The position numbers were made by a program, and so were the translations under genes. 64,000 nt of DNA, taken from the NCBI GenBank assembly GCA_023400985.1, contig JAEXEN010000037.1, positions 1-64,000 of the forward strand, written 5' to 3'. Origin of the DNA: Bacillota bacterium (lineage in GTDB: Bacteria; Bacillota; Clostridia; Christensenellales; CAG-138). Below are positions 8,815 through 18,719 of the stretch, one piece after another; the stretch's first letter is position 1; every line of letters starts with the position of its first letter. Under the pieces are notes generated by a model, which searched no databases, was not told the DNA's origin, and saw only the letters and a list, made by a program, of their open reading frames with translations.

Positions 8815-9720
8815 TTAAAGTATCGCTTCCGCGAACGCGTCCGGGTCAAACGGACGGAGATCGTCGATCCCCTCGCCCACGCCGATAAACCGCACGGGCA
8901 AACCCAATTCCTTTTTTACCGCGACTGCTACGCCGCCCTTGGCAGTGCCGTCGAGCTTTGTGAGGATAACGCCCGTGAGGCCGGTGCTTTCATCAAATGC
9001 CTTCGCCTGTAAAAGCGCATTCTGCCCGGTGGTGGCATCGAGTACGAGAAGCGATTCCACCCTCGCATCCGGAAGCTCCCGCGCGATAACGCGGCGTATT
9101 TTCTCGAGCTCGTTCATAAGGTTTTTCTTGTTATGGAGCCTGCCTGCCGTATCGCACAACAAGAGATTGCGGTTTTTGGCCTTGAACGAGGCGATGGCGT
9201 CGAACACCACGGCTGCGGGGTCCGCCCCCTCGCCGTGTTTCACGATGGGGACTTCAGCGCGCTGCGCCCATACGGTAAGCTGCTCGGCAGCAGCCGCGCG
9301 AAATGTATCCGCAGCCGCAATGAGCGGTTTTCTTCCCGCCTCCGCGTAATAGTGCGCGAGCTTGCCGATAGAAGTGGTCTTCCCTACGCCGTTCACGCCT
9401 ACGATCAGGAATACCGTGCCCTCATCGCTTTCCTTAAACGGCGTTTCGGGCCGCATAGCGTCGGCAAGGATACGGGCAAGCTCCGTTTTTGCTGTGGAAC
9501 GTTCCTTGATTTTGTCGCGTGCAACAACTTCGCGGAACCGACTGAGAAGTTCCTCCACCGTTTCGTAACCCATATCGGCTACGATCATGGCCTCCTCGAG
9601 TTCCTCAAAAAACTCCTCGTCTACACGCTCTGGACGCGAGAAAACGGCGGAAAGCATACCGCCGCCGGCTTTTGAAAGGCCCTGTTTCAATTTTGCAAAA
9701 AATCCTGTTTTGTTTTCCAT
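8815..9720 (-). CDS. ftsY: signal recognition particle receptor FtsY
   Basis: SRP-receptor GTPase that docks ribosome-nascent chain complexes at the membrane. 301 residues comprise a short N-terminal segment plus the NG domain, with no long acidic A domain, as in other Firmicutes. GTPase motifs are all present: GVNGVGKTT (about 109-117), DTFRAAAAEQL, DTAGR and TKLDGTAKGG. It lies 23 bases downstream of smc in the conserved rnc-smc-ftsY order. Confidence 0.97.
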   Translation of the reverse strand: MENKTGFFAKLKQGLSKAGGGMLSAVFSRPERVDEEFFEELEEAMIVADMGYETVEELLSRFREVVARDKIKERSTAKTELARILADAMRPETPFKESDEGTVFLIVGVNGVGKTTSIGKLAHYYAEAGRKPLIAAADTFRAAAAEQLTVWAQRAEVPIVKHGEGADPAAVVFDAIASFKAKNRNLLLCDTAGRLHNKKNLMNELEKIRRVIARELPDARVESLLVLDATTGQNALLQAKAFDESTGLTGVILTKLDGTAKGGVAVAVKKELGLPVRFIGVGEGIDDLRPFDPDAFAEAIL

Positions 9721-9743
9721 TTTTTTATTTAAGCGTTACACGC

Positions 9744-12700
9744 TCATGCCGTTTCGCCAAACTTGGCGGAGACGACGCGGGAAACGCCCTTTTCCTCCAT
9801 CGCAACGCCGTAAAGCGTGTCGCATACCTCCATGCTCCCCTTGCGGTGCGTGATCAAAATAAACTGGGTATCATCCGAATAGTTGCGAACATATTCTGCA
9901 AAATTGCTCACGTTCGCCTCATCGAGCGAGGATTCGATCTCATCTAGGATGCAGAATGCCGTCGGCTTGAGCTTGAGGATGGCGAACAAAAGCGCGATGG
10001 CCGTGAGCGCGCGTTCGCCGCCCGAAAGGAGCGTGAGAAGCTGCAGCTTCTTGCCGGGAGGCTGTGCGATGATCTCGATATCGCAATTGAGCACGTCGTT
10101 TTCATCTGAAAGCATAAGCTCCGCTCTGCCGCCGCCGAAAAGCTCAGCGAACACCACGCCGAAATTCTCCTGTATGCGCGTAAATTGCTTTTTGAACTCC
10201 GCAGCCATGGTTTCCACAAGATCGCCAATGAGTATTTGCAGGTCCGCCTCGGCCTTAAGAAGGTCCTGGCACTGGGTGTTCAATTGCTCGTGACGCTCTT
10301 TAACGGCCTTGTACTCCTCGATGGACTTTACATTTACGTCGCCGAGATCGCGTATCTGCTTTTTCAGCTCGTCCGCGCGGATATGCGAGGGGGTAACGGC
10401 GATCTGCCTGCGAATCGGCTGCGCGTTTTCGTAGGTGAGCTCGTACTCCTCCCATATCCTGTCCTGCAGAGCCTTCAATTCCATTTCGGCCTTGCTCTGG
10501 TTCATCTCGGCCTTATGGCGGCGCTCGCGGAGGTCGTTTAGCTCTATAGAAAGTTTCTCGCGGCGCTCGCGTGCCTCATCGAGGGCGCGGAGATGTTTTT
10601 CGCGCTCCTCTTCCTGTGCGTGAAGCTGCTCGGTAAGCACGTCGAGATCCTTGCGTTCGGCGTCGATGCGTGTGCCGAGGTTGCTGCGCTGCGCATTGAG
10701 CTCTTTCACCTGCGTCAGCAGGCTTTCGGCCGTTTGATGATCCTTCGCAACGGCGAGCTTCAGCGCGTCCGCTTCCCCCGAAAGCCTCTTGTGTTCGGTT
10801 TGCGTGGACGAAAATTCCTTTTCAAGCGACATGCGGGCGACCTTTTGCTGTGTCAGCCGTTCGGCCGAGATCGTCTGCGCACCGCGCGCGGCGGTGAGTG
10901 CCTCCTGCGTGATCCTTACGTCCTCGCGGGTCGCCACATTACCTTGTTCGAGGCTTTCTTGCGCAGCCTCCGCCTCGCTGCGCCGCGTTTTGATATCCTC
11001 GAAGTTATCGAGAAGCTGCGAACGCTCAAGCCTCGCGCGATCGATGGCATCGAGGTTTTGCTGCACATATTTGAGCACGATATCGAGCTTTTCCTTCTGC
11101 GCGGCAAGCTCCACATCCTGTTCGTGGAGCTTTTCCAAAAGCTCCTGCATTTCCTCGTTTTTCTTATCGAGTTCCGCCGCCGCATTTTCCATGGCAGCGT
11201 TCTTTTCGGCAACACGCTTATCGAACGAGGCGATGCGGCCTGTGAGCTCCTCGATCTCACGCTCCCTGCCGACAAGGCTGAACTCGCGTTTTTGCGTGCT
11301 GCCGCCCGTCATGGAACCGCCGGGGTTGATGATATCCCCGCGGAGCGTTGCGATGCGGAAGGCGCCGTGCGCGGTGCGGTTGACGGCAAGGCCGGCGTCG
11401 ATATCGCGCACAAGCACGGTACGGCCGAGGAGGTTTTCCATAACGCCGCGGTAGCGCTCGTCGTAACCGACAAGCTCCGAGGCGATGCCTAAAAAGCCGT
11501 CCACGCGGCAGGCGGCTTTTTCCTGCTCGTTCAAAAGCCTGCCGCGCATAGCGGCTACCGGCAAAAACGTAGCGCGGCCGTATTCCCGTTTCCTGAGGTA
11601 ATCTATAACGTATTTTGCGTCCTGCTCGGTAGGCGTCACGATGTTTTGGAGCGCCGAGCCGAGGGTCATCTCGATAGCCGTTTCATACTGCTCGGGTACG
11701 CGCAGAAGCTCCGCCACAACGCCCTCCATGCGTTTTTTGAGTTCGATGTCACGCTCGCTGTCGCGGAGAATGTTTTTAACGCTCGCGTAATAGCCCTCAT
11801 GTGCGCGCTTCATTTCATTCAATACCTTGACGCGCGATTTTTCCGCTTCGAGCGTTTGCTCCATGCGGCGCATTTCCTCGCGCAGGGTACGAAGCTGAAG
11901 GTTAAGCTCGTTACATGCGGAAACGGCGCTTTTATGCTTAGCATCGAGCGCGTCGCGCTTTTCCCTTTGCGCGGCGTAAGCGTCCTGTACGTCTTTCGCC
12001 TCCGCGTCGAGCTTCCTATCCTTTTCAAGAAGCGCCTTTTCCTCTTCATCCACGGCGGCGGCGCGTTCCAAAATAGCGCCCTGCATGGCCTCGAACCTGG
12101 ACAGCAGGCTTTTTGCGTCCGCGAGGCGGTTCATAGCTTCGATGATGCTGTTTTTCTGGCTGTCGAGCAGCGTTTCCTTTTCTTCGATATCCGCGTTTTG
12201 CTCGGCAAGTTCGGCCTCGGCCTTAAGGAGTTCCTCTTCGTTTTCCTCGAAGCGTTTGCGGTTTTGCTCCATGCTTTGCGAAAGCGCCGCGAGGCTCGAT
12301 TGATACATTTTGAGCTTCCCGCCGCTTTCCCGGATCGCCCCTTCGAGCCTTTCGCGCTCGCGCAAAGCGTTTTCCACACGTTCCGAAAGCACCTTCGCGT
12401 CGCCCGTACGCGACTCCACGCCCGAAGAAAGCTTTAAGAGCACATTTTGAAGGGCGCTTATGGCGTTGCTTGCGTTGCGCTCCTTTTCCTCTTTATCGGC
12501 GCATTCGGAGCTGAGCGCCGCAAAAAGGCCGTCCTGCGACTTTACTTCCTCGTCGAACTGCGTTAAGCCCGCCTTGAGGTTTTCGATGCGCTCATTCAAC
12601 TTATCGTATTGGTATAAAAAGAGGTTGACCTCTATTTCTTTCAATTCGTCGCGCAACTTTAAATACTCCCGCGCGGCAAGGCTCTCGGATTCGAGCGGCC

Positions 12701-13307
12701 CTAGCTGACGGGCGAGCTCCTCTAAAATATCGGTAAGGCGCACGAGGTTTTTCTTGGTCTCATCAAGCTTACTTTCCGCCTCGGTCTTACGGACGCGGTA
12801 TTTGGAAATGCCCGCAGCCTCCTCGAATGCCGCGCGGCGCGCGCCGGATTTGCTCGAGAGTATTTCTTCCACCTTGCCCTGCCCGATGATGGAATATCCC
12901 TCTTTGCCGATGCCCGTATCGCGAAACAGCGTTGCGATGTCCTTGAGCCTGCACGCGGCGCGGTTAAGGAGGTATTCGCTTTCGCCGCTGCGATAGATCC
13001 TTCGGGTAACGGAGACCTCGCTAAACTCGACGGGCAGCATGCCGTCGGCGTTATCAAACGTAAGGGTCACTTCGCAAAACGCCTGCGGTTTGCGCTGCTC
13101 GGTGCCGTTGAAGATCACATCCTCCATGCGCGTTCCCCGAAGGGCCTTGGCGCTTTGTTCGCCCAAAACCCAGCGAACGGCATCGGCTATATTGCTCTTG
13201 CCGCTGCCGTTGGGACCGATGATGGCCGTAATGCCATCCTGGAATTCGATCTCGGTTTTTTTCGCGAACGACTTGAAGCCGTTGATCTCCAGTTTTGTCA
13301 GCCGCAA
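9744..13307 (-). CDS. smc: chromosome segregation protein SMC
   Basis: Condensin ATPase that compacts and segregates chromosomes. It is about 1187 residues: N-terminal Walker A (GPNGSGKSN), a long coiled coil, a hinge near residues 510-680, a second coiled coil, and the C-terminal signature LLSGGERALTA with Walker B ILDEIESSLDEANV. TTG 13307 gives the family-like beginning MRLTKLEI and has AAAGGTG upstream. GTG 13322 is also open but has no room for a ribosome site. It is transcribed with ftsY, and rnc lies just downstream of its promoter region on the same strand. Confidence 0.95.
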   Translation of the reverse strand: MRLTKLEINGFKSFAKKTEIEFQDGITAIIGPNGSGKSNIADAVRWVLGEQSAKALRGTRMEDVIFNGTEQRKPQAFCEVTLTFDNADGMLPVEFSEVSVTRRIYRSGESEYLLNRAACRLKDIATLFRDTGIGKEGYSIIGQGKVEEILSSKSGARRAAFEEAAGISKYRVRKTEAESKLDETKKNLVRLTDILEELARQLGPLESESLAAREYLKLRDELKEIEVNLFLYQYDKLNERIENLKAGLTQFDEEVKSQDGLFAALSSECADKEEKERNASNAISALQNVLLKLSSGVESRTGDAKVLSERVENALRERERLEGAIRESGGKLKMYQSSLAALSQSMEQNRKRFEENEEELLKAEAELAEQNADIEEKETLLDSQKNSIIEAMNRLADAKSLLSRFEAMQGAILERAAAVDEEEKALLEKDRKLDAEAKDVQDAYAAQREKRDALDAKHKSAVSACNELNLQLRTLREEMRRMEQTLEAEKSRVKVLNEMKRAHEGYYASVKNILRDSERDIELKKRMEGVVAELLRVPEQYETAIEMTLGSALQNIVTPTEQDAKYVIDYLRKREYGRATFLPVAAMRGRLLNEQEKAACRVDGFLGIASELVGYDERYRGVMENLLGRTVLVRDIDAGLAVNRTAHGAFRIATLRGDIINPGGSMTGGSTQKREFSLVGREREIEELTGRIASFDKRVAEKNAAMENAAAELDKKNEEMQELLEKLHEQDVELAAQKEKLDIVLKYVQQNLDAIDRARLERSQLLDNFEDIKTRRSEAEAAQESLEQGNVATREDVRITQEALTAARGAQTISAERLTQQKVARMSLEKEFSSTQTEHKRLSGEADALKLAVAKDHQTAESLLTQVKELNAQRSNLGTRIDAERKDLDVLTEQLHAQEEEREKHLRALDEARERREKLSIELNDLRERRHKAEMNQSKAEMELKALQDRIWEEYELTYENAQPIRRQIAVTPSHIRADELKKQIRDLGDVNVKSIEEYKAVKERHEQLNTQCQDLLKAEADLQILIGDLVETMAAEFKKQFTRIQENFGVVFAELFGGGRAELMLSDENDVLNCDIEIIAQPPGKKLQLLTLLSGGERALTAIALLFAILKLKPTAFCILDEIESSLDEANVSNFAEYVRNYSDDTQFILITHRKGSMEVCDTLYGVAMEEKGVSRVVSAKFGETA

Positions 13308-13340
13308 ACCCGCACACCACACCTTTATATATTACGGTTT

Positions 13341-13370
13341 ATTGTACCATATGTAGTATAGGCAATGCAA
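13341..13370 (-). promoter_or_regulatory. smc-ftsY promoter
   Basis: Minus strand TTGCAT (13365-13370), 18-base spacer, TACAAT (13341-13346). It is 33 bases upstream of the smc TTG start. Confidence 0.55.
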
Positions 13371-13396
13371 TTTTTTACCACATTTCGACGTGCTTT

Positions 13397-14104
13397 TCAT
13401 ATAGGACCCGTAAGCTTTTCAAGCGCCATCCTGGCCGCGTGCTGCCCGGCTTCCTGTTTGGAGCCGGCCTCGCCCTCGCCCATCGCCGTGCCGCCTATAT
13501 CGACGCGCATGGAAAACACTTTTTTATGGTCCGGCCCGCTCGCGCCGGTAAACACATAGTTCACCGTGCCCAGGCGCTGCTTTTGCACATACTCCTGCAG
13601 CAGGGTCTTATAGTCCTTCCCCGCAACGCCCGAGGCCGCTTCCGCAATGCTAAACTGAGCATAGCGCAGAATGAGCGACGACGCGGCGCTAAGTCCGCCG
13701 TCCAAATACACCGCGCCGATCACGGCCTCCATGGCGTCCGCTAAAATGGAGGGCTTCTCACGGCCTCCGGAGCGTTCCTCGCCGCGGCTCAGCAAAAGCG
13801 CCTCCCCAAGGCCTAAGGAAAGGGCGATCTTATGGAGCGCAGGCTCATAAACGGCAAGCGCGCGCGCGCGCGTCATGCCCCCTTCGTCCATATCAGGGTA
13901 ATGCGTAAAGAGATATTCGCTTACGCAGAGCTCCGCAACGGCGTCGCCTAAAAACTCGAGCCGCTCGTTATAGGTGCTGGCTTTGCCGTCGCCCTTTACG
14001 TAAGAAGCGTGCGTCAAGGCGGCATCGAGAAGCGGTAGATCTTTAAAACGGTATTGGAGCTTTTCCTGCAACCTCTCTATAAGCTCCGCCCTCTTTGCAT
14101 CCAC
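13397..14104 (-). CDS. rnc: ribonuclease III
   Basis: Double-strand-specific endoribonuclease for rRNA and mRNA processing. 235 residues: an N-terminal nuclease domain with the signature NERLEFLGD and the second acidic site in LADAMEAVIGAVYLDGG, and a C-terminal double-stranded RNA-binding domain (DYKTLLQEYVQ...GEGEAGSKQEAGQHAA). It precedes smc as in Bacillus. A hairpin terminator separates it from acpP upstream. Confidence 0.97.
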   Translation of the reverse strand: MDAKRAELIERLQEKLQYRFKDLPLLDAALTHASYVKGDGKASTYNERLEFLGDAVAELCVSEYLFTHYPDMDEGGMTRARALAVYEPALHKIALSLGLGEALLLSRGEERSGGREKPSILADAMEAVIGAVYLDGGLSAASSLILRYAQFSIAEAASGVAGKDYKTLLQEYVQKQRLGTVNYVFTGASGPDHKKVFSMRVDIGGTAMGEGEAGSKQEAGQHAARMALEKLTGPI

Positions 14105-14133
14105 GGTATTCCTCCTGAATTCTCGTTTATGTC

Positions 14134-14164
14134 AAATACCCGCATCCTGCGATGCGGGTATTTT
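14134..14164 (-). terminator. hairpin between acpP and rnc
   Basis: A 13-bp perfect stem (core ATACCCGCATC with GATGCGGGTAT) and a 4-base loop (14147-14150), lying 10 bases after the acpP stop. The T-tract is imperfect on both strands, so termination may be partial. Confidence 0.6.
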
Positions 14165-14174
14165 GTGCGTTTCG

Positions 14175-14402
14175 TTACTTTTTCTTGTTGATGAACCCGA
14201 TGATATCGTTCACGGTGCGGATGAGAGGAAGCTCGTCATCGGGAATTTCGATTTCAAACTCCTGCTCGAGATCCATCACCAACTCCACAACATCGAGAGA
14301 ATCAGCCTTAAGATCTTCAATGAGGCTGGATTCGGGCTTGATGTTTTCCTCGGGGATATCGAGCTGCTTCGCGATGATCGCACGAACTTTTTCAAACTGC
14401 AA
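14175..14402 (-). CDS. acpP: acyl carrier protein
   Basis: Carries growing fatty acyl chains on a 4'-phosphopantetheine arm. It is a 75-residue acidic protein with the attachment serine in ADSLDVVEL, near residue 35. TTG start behind AAAGGTGG, since GTG in that region is out of frame. It lies directly downstream of plsX, as is common in Firmicutes. The modifying enzyme AcpS is encoded at 25282-25650. Confidence 0.96.
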   Translation of the reverse strand: MQFEKVRAIIAKQLDIPEENIKPESSLIEDLKADSLDVVELVMDLEQEFEIEIPDDELPLIRTVNDIIGFINKKK

Positions 14403-14486
14403 AACGCTGCACCACCTTTCCCATACTATACTGAAAATGAAGGGATAATTTCTTCCTGAATAGTTTAGCCTTAACTTGCCGCGGTG

Positions 14487-15497
14487 TCAATCCTCTATCG
14501 AGGGCAGAGCTTCAATCGCGCGCGCAATGGCGTCGTTTACGCCCGCCTCATAAAAGCGTTTTGCCTGCAATATCGCCGCGGCGAACGCCTTGCCGTTCGA
14601 GCTTCCATGCGCTTTGATGACGCAGCCGTCGATGCCTAAGAGCGGTGCGCCGCCGTACTCGGTATAGTCCATCTTCTTTTTGACGCGCATGAATGCGTTT
14701 TTGCTCAGCGCCGCGCCGAGTTTGGAGAACGTATCGGCCATGAGCTCGTCTTTGATCATGCCCATGAGCGTAGAAGCGAGCCCCTCGGTGTATTTGAGCA
14801 CCACGTTGCCGACAAAGCCGTCGCACACCACGGCGTCGTATTCGCCCGAAAGTATATCGCGCGCCTCGCAGTTGCCCGCAAACTGAACGGGGGTCTTTTT
14901 CAAAAGCTGATAGGCCGCCTTCGTGAGCTCATTGCCCTTTTCCTCCTCCGCACCGTTGTTGATAAGCCCAATGCGGGGCGCTTTCACTTCCACGACCTCG
15001 CGCATATAAGCATCCGCCATCACGGCGAACTGCTGAAGGTAGGAGGGCTTGGAATCCACGTTCGCGCCGCAGTCGATCAAAAGAATATGGCTCCCTTGCC
15101 TCGTGGGAAGAAGCGGAGCGAGCGCCGGCCGCTTCACGCCTTTTAAGCGCCTTACGATGAGCGTTGCGCCCGCGAGCACGGCGCCGGTACTACCGGCGGA
15201 AACAAACGCATCCGCACTTTTATCGCGCAGCGCCTCGAGCGCTTTTACGAGCGAAGAATCCTTTTTCCGCTTAACGGCCACAGTGGGCGCCTCGTCGTAG
15301 CCGATTACATCCGGTGCGTGCACGATCTCCACGCGCGCCTTATCGTATTCGTACTTCTTTAATTCCGCCGCGATCTTTAATTCGTCGCCGAATAAGAGTA
15401 CGGAAAAATCCTTTTCCCTTTGGAGCGCCTGTACGACGCCCTCCATTACGGCCTGCGGCGCATTGTCGCCACCGAATACATCCACTGCGATCTTCAT
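14487..15497 (-). CDS. plsX: phosphate acyltransferase PlsX
   Basis: Makes acyl-phosphate from acyl-ACP for phospholipid synthesis (PlsX/PlsY route). 336 residues, a normal length. Family features include the MKIAVDVFGGDNAP beginning, SAGSTGAVLAGA, a PTRQG segment and VCDGFVGNVVLK. It is followed by acpP. No fapR or fab genes are adjacent. Confidence 0.96.
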   Translation of the reverse strand: MKIAVDVFGGDNAPQAVMEGVVQALQREKDFSVLLFGDELKIAAELKKYEYDKARVEIVHAPDVIGYDEAPTVAVKRKKDSSLVKALEALRDKSADAFVSAGSTGAVLAGATLIVRRLKGVKRPALAPLLPTRQGSHILLIDCGANVDSKPSYLQQFAVMADAYMREVVEVKAPRIGLINNGAEEEKGNELTKAAYQLLKKTPVQFAGNCEARDILSGEYDAVVCDGFVGNVVLKYTEGLASTLMGMIKDELMADTFSKLGAALSKNAFMRVKKKMDYTEYGGAPLLGIDGCVIKAHGSSNGKAFAAAILQAKRFYEAGVNDAIARAIEALPSIED

Positions 15498-15616
15498 GCG
15501 TTTTCCCCGTTTCCCTATAAATTAAAAAATGCCAAATAACCATGCTCAGTATATATGGCGCGCAAAACATTTGCAAGTTTGGGCGCTTCATGCAAAAGAA
15601 GATGCCAGTCACACAT

Positions 15617-15642
15617 AAGAAAAAGCCTCCCATCCGGGAGGC
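15617..15642 (-). terminator. rpmF terminator
   Basis: GCCTCCC (15625-15631) and GGGAGGC (15636-15642) around a 4-base loop, followed on the minus strand by TTTTTCTT. A clean intrinsic terminator ending the pta-ackA-yceD-rpmF block before plsX. Confidence 0.85.
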
Positions 15643-15659
15643 CTAAGCGTTATGCTTTT

Positions 15660-15857
15660 TCAGTTCTTAGCCTTTTCGGTTTCGAGGGTGACGACCTGTT
15701 TACCGTCGTAAAAGCCGCACTTTTTGCAAACCCTATGAGCTAATTTCGGCTCGTGGCACTGCGGGCATTCCACAATACCCGGGAGGGACAGCTTCCAGTG
15801 ACTCGACCTGCGCGCATCGCGCCTAGCCTTTGAAGTTTTTCTCTTGGGGACCGCCAT
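15660..15857 (-). CDS. rpmF: 50S ribosomal protein L32
   Basis: Large-subunit ribosomal protein of 65 residues with the MAVPKRKTSK beginning. It has a zinc-ribbon pair (CPQC...CKKC), so it is the Zn-binding form. AAGGAGG ribosome site. It starts 2 bases after the yceD stop, the conserved yceD-rpmF pair. Confidence 0.97.
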   Translation of the reverse strand: MAVPKRKTSKARRDARRSSHWKLSLPGIVECPQCHEPKLAHRVCKKCGFYDGKQVVTLETEKAKN

Positions 15858-15859
15858 GA

Positions 15860-16366
15860 TTACACCTCCTTATCGACGTTTCGCAGCGTTCCGAGCGGCA
15901 AAAACGGGGTTTCCGCCTCGTCTTGCGCACAGGAGCACTGTACCAAGTTCAAATTGCATCCGCAAACGGGACAAAGGCCCTTGCAGCCTTCGGAGCACAT
16001 GCTGCTGAGAGGCAGATTGAGAAATATGAGTTCTTCCACCATGCGGCTAAGATCGAGCTCTTCGCCGCGATATTCGTAAGCCTCGTCTTCCTCAGAGGGG
16101 TCTTTCATAAAGCGTTCCGAAAACGAAAAACCGAAAGCCTCCTCAAACGGCTTGCCGCAAAGCGAGCATTCCGAATCGAGCATCGTATCGAGCCTGCCGT
16201 TCACCTGAAAGCCGCCGCCGTCATAGACGCAATCGACAGTCACATGAAACGGTGACGCAAATGATACCGTTCTTCCGCCATAAGAGAGCGGCCCAAGCGC
16301 TTCGGTAAACTCCGCATGCTTTATCTTCCCTACGCTCTTAAGCTGTTCGGCTATGTTGAGCTTCAT
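15860..16366 (-). CDS. yceD: YceD/DUF177 family protein
   Basis: Conserved partner of L32, implicated in 23S rRNA accumulation in other bacteria. Exact role unknown. 168 residues, with the YceD signature C-x2-C (SLCGKPFEEAF) and a C-terminal cysteine cluster (CSEGCKGLCPVCG...CSC) that looks metal-binding. ATG 16366 is preferred because GAGGG precedes it at proper spacing. Two further in-frame ATGs upstream (16378, 16417) lack a site. Confidence 0.88.
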   Translation of the reverse strand: MKLNIAEQLKSVGKIKHAEFTEALGPLSYGGRTVSFASPFHVTVDCVYDGGGFQVNGRLDTMLDSECSLCGKPFEEAFGFSFSERFMKDPSEEDEAYEYRGEELDLSRMVEELIFLNLPLSSMCSEGCKGLCPVCGCNLNLVQCSCAQDEAETPFLPLGTLRNVDKEV

Positions 16367-16423
16367 AACATCCCTCATAACCTTGAATATTTTATCCGCT
16401 GCACTATTGTTTGTCAACAGCTT

Positions 16424-17641
16424 TTATTTATCCGCTTGGATGATAGCGGCGGTGTCCCGCGCGATCATGAGTTCCTCGTCGGTGGGAATGACATATACCT
16501 TCACTTTGCTCTTGGGCGTGGAAAGCTCCGCCTCCGCACCGCGCGGGAAGTTGCGGTTGAACTCACAATCCACGTCCACGCCGAGATAATCGAGACCCTG
16601 CAGCACGCGCTCGCGCACCGCGCCGTCGTGCTCGCCAACGCCGGCCGTGAATACGATGGCGTCCACGCCGTTCATGGCGGCGGCATACGCGCCGACGTAT
16701 TTCTTCACGGCATAGGCGAACATATCGACCGCCAGCTTCGCGCGCTCGTTACCCTCCTTGGACGCTTCGTCCAGATCGCGGAAATCGCTCGACAGGCCCG
16801 AAATACCCTGCATACCGCTCTTTTTGTTGAGGTATGCGCTCACCCCGTTGCAATCCATATCGAGCTTGTCCATGAGATAGAACACGATCGCGGGGTCGAT
16901 GGAGCCGCTTCGTGTACCCATGGGAACGCCTTCAAGCGGCGTAAAGCCCATGGAAGTATCGATGGATTTGCCACCCTTAACCGCCGCGATGCTCGAGCCG
17001 TTGCCCAAATGACAGGTGATGACCTTGGAGTCCTCGGGCTTGATGCCGAGCGCCGCAAGCTTTTGGACGGCCTTTTGGGACACGAAATAATGCGAGGTGC
17101 CGTGGAAGCCGTAACGCCTGATGAGATGCTCGCTGTAAGCTTCATAGGGCAATCCGTACATGAACGCGGTCGCAGGCATGGTCTGATGGAAAGCCGTATC
17201 GAATACGCCCACCATGGGAACGTTTGGCATGACCGCTTTGCAGGCGCGAACGCCCATGAGGTTTGCGGGGTTATGGAGCGGCGCAAGCTCGCTGAGCTTT
17301 TCCACAGCTTCGATGAAACAATCGTCGATGAGCGCGGAGGATTTGAACTTTTCTCCGCCGTGCACGATGCGGTGGCCCACCGCATCGATCTCTTTCATGC
17401 TCTTTATAACGCCGATCTCGGGGTCTATGAGCGCGTTGAGCACAAGCTTGATGGCGTCGGTATGATCCTTGAGCGTTTCGTCGAATACGCGCGGTTCCTT
17501 ACCCCTCGGCTTATAGGTGGTTTTTGACGCATCCTGGCCGATACGCTCGCAAATGCCCTTGGCGATCACGTCGCCAGTATCCGTTTCCATGAGCTGGTAT
17601 TTGAGAGAGGAGCTTCCTGCGTTCACCACAAGTACTTTCAT
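16424..17641 (-). CDS. ackA: acetate kinase
   Basis: Converts acetyl-phosphate and ADP to acetate and ATP, the energy-yielding last step of acetogenic fermentation. 405 residues with the family signatures VVNAGSSSLKY at the N terminus, GFHGTSH and the ATP-binding HLGNGSS segment. It is encoded 27 bases after pta in one transcript, and yceD follows. AAAGGGAA precedes the ATG. Confidence 0.97.
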   Translation of the reverse strand: MKVLVVNAGSSSLKYQLMETDTGDVIAKGICERIGQDASKTTYKPRGKEPRVFDETLKDHTDAIKLVLNALIDPEIGVIKSMKEIDAVGHRIVHGGEKFKSSALIDDCFIEAVEKLSELAPLHNPANLMGVRACKAVMPNVPMVGVFDTAFHQTMPATAFMYGLPYEAYSEHLIRRYGFHGTSHYFVSQKAVQKLAALGIKPEDSKVITCHLGNGSSIAAVKGGKSIDTSMGFTPLEGVPMGTRSGSIDPAIVFYLMDKLDMDCNGVSAYLNKKSGMQGISGLSSDFRDLDEASKEGNERAKLAVDMFAYAVKKYVGAYAAAMNGVDAIVFTAGVGEHDGAVRERVLQGLDYLGVDVDCEFNRNFPRGAEAELSTPKSKVKVYVIPTDEELMIARDTAAIIQADK

Positions 17642-17668
17642 TCTTCTGTTCCCTTTCTTCTTTTCCGT

Positions 17669-18670
17669 TTATTCAAGGCCTTGCGCCTGCACGGAGGTGA
17701 TGGCCGTAACGCTTACGATATCCTCCACGCTGCATCCGCGTGAGAGATCGTTAACGGGCTTTGCGAAACCCTGGCAAACGGGGCCGATCGCTTGCGCGCG
17801 GGCGAGGCGCTGTACAAGTTTGTAGCCGATGTTGCCCGCCTGGAGATCGGGAAAGATAAGTACGTTCGCCCTGCCGGCCACGGCGCTGCCTGGTGATTTG
17901 AGCTGCCCTACCTTTTCGACGAGCGCAGCGTCGGCCTGCAGCTCGCCGTCCACATTGAGCTCGGGCGCAAGCTCGTGCACGAGCGCGGTGGCTTTTACAA
18001 CCTTATCTACAAGTTCATGCTGCGCACTGCCCTTGGTGGAGAAAGAAAGCATGGCCACGCGCGGATCCATTTTGCAAAGCGCCTTTGCCGTTTCGGCGGA
18101 AGAGACGGCGATGGCCGCAAGCTGCTCCGCCGTGGGGCAGGGATTCACCGCACAGTCGGCAAAGATGAGAATGCCGTTGTCGCCGTAAGATGCGTTCGGC
18201 ACCTCCATGATGAAACAGCTCGATACCACGGAAATGCCTTTTTTCATTTTTATGATCTGCAGACCCGGACGTAGCGTATCGCCTGTGGTGCAAAGCGCGC
18301 CCGCCACCATACCGTCGGCGCGGCCGTTTTTGATCATCATTGCGGCAAAGAAACGCGGGTTCTTCATGGTCGCTTCCGCTTTTTCCGGCGTAATGCCCTT
18401 CTCCTTGCGCATTTCATAAAATTGCCCGGTGTAGGCAGCGCGGTCGGGAGATTCATTCGGGTCTACGACGCCTATCCCGTTGAGATTTACCTTGAGCCGG
18501 TTCGCCTCTTTCAGAATCTCCGCAGCGTCGCCAAGCAGGGTCACTTTCGCAATACCCTCGTCCGTGATGATGCGTGCAGCCTGAATGGTGCGCTCCTCAG
18601 AGCCCTCCGGCAGCAGTACGTGCTTTACATCGGCCTTTGCCTTGGCCTTGATCCGGTCCATAATCGCCAT
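17669..18670 (-). CDS. pta: phosphate acetyltransferase
   Basis: Transfers the acetyl group from acetyl-CoA to phosphate, giving acetyl-phosphate for AckA. 333 residues, the short single-domain class I-type Pta of Firmicutes. Signatures include LPEGSEERT, the AGALCTTGDTLRPGLQI segment and FPDLQAGNIGYKLVQRLA. AAGGAG precedes the ATG. First gene of pta-ackA-yceD-rpmF. Confidence 0.96.
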   Translation of the reverse strand: MAIMDRIKAKAKADVKHVLLPEGSEERTIQAARIITDEGIAKVTLLGDAAEILKEANRLKVNLNGIGVVDPNESPDRAAYTGQFYEMRKEKGITPEKAEATMKNPRFFAAMMIKNGRADGMVAGALCTTGDTLRPGLQIIKMKKGISVVSSCFIMEVPNASYGDNGILIFADCAVNPCPTAEQLAAIAVSSAETAKALCKMDPRVAMLSFSTKGSAQHELVDKVVKATALVHELAPELNVDGELQADAALVEKVGQLKSPGSAVAGRANVLIFPDLQAGNIGYKLVQRLARAQAIGPVCQGFAKPVNDLSRGCSVEDIVSVTAITSVQAQGLE

Positions 18671-18719
18671 TTTTCCGCTAACTCCTTCATAACCAATTTA
18701 AAAACGAAGTTTCTCCTGC

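Noticed and set aside
13308..13322. GTG 13322 as the smc start
   Set aside because: AAAGGTG overlaps or touches this codon. TTG 13307 gives the normal N terminus with room for the site.
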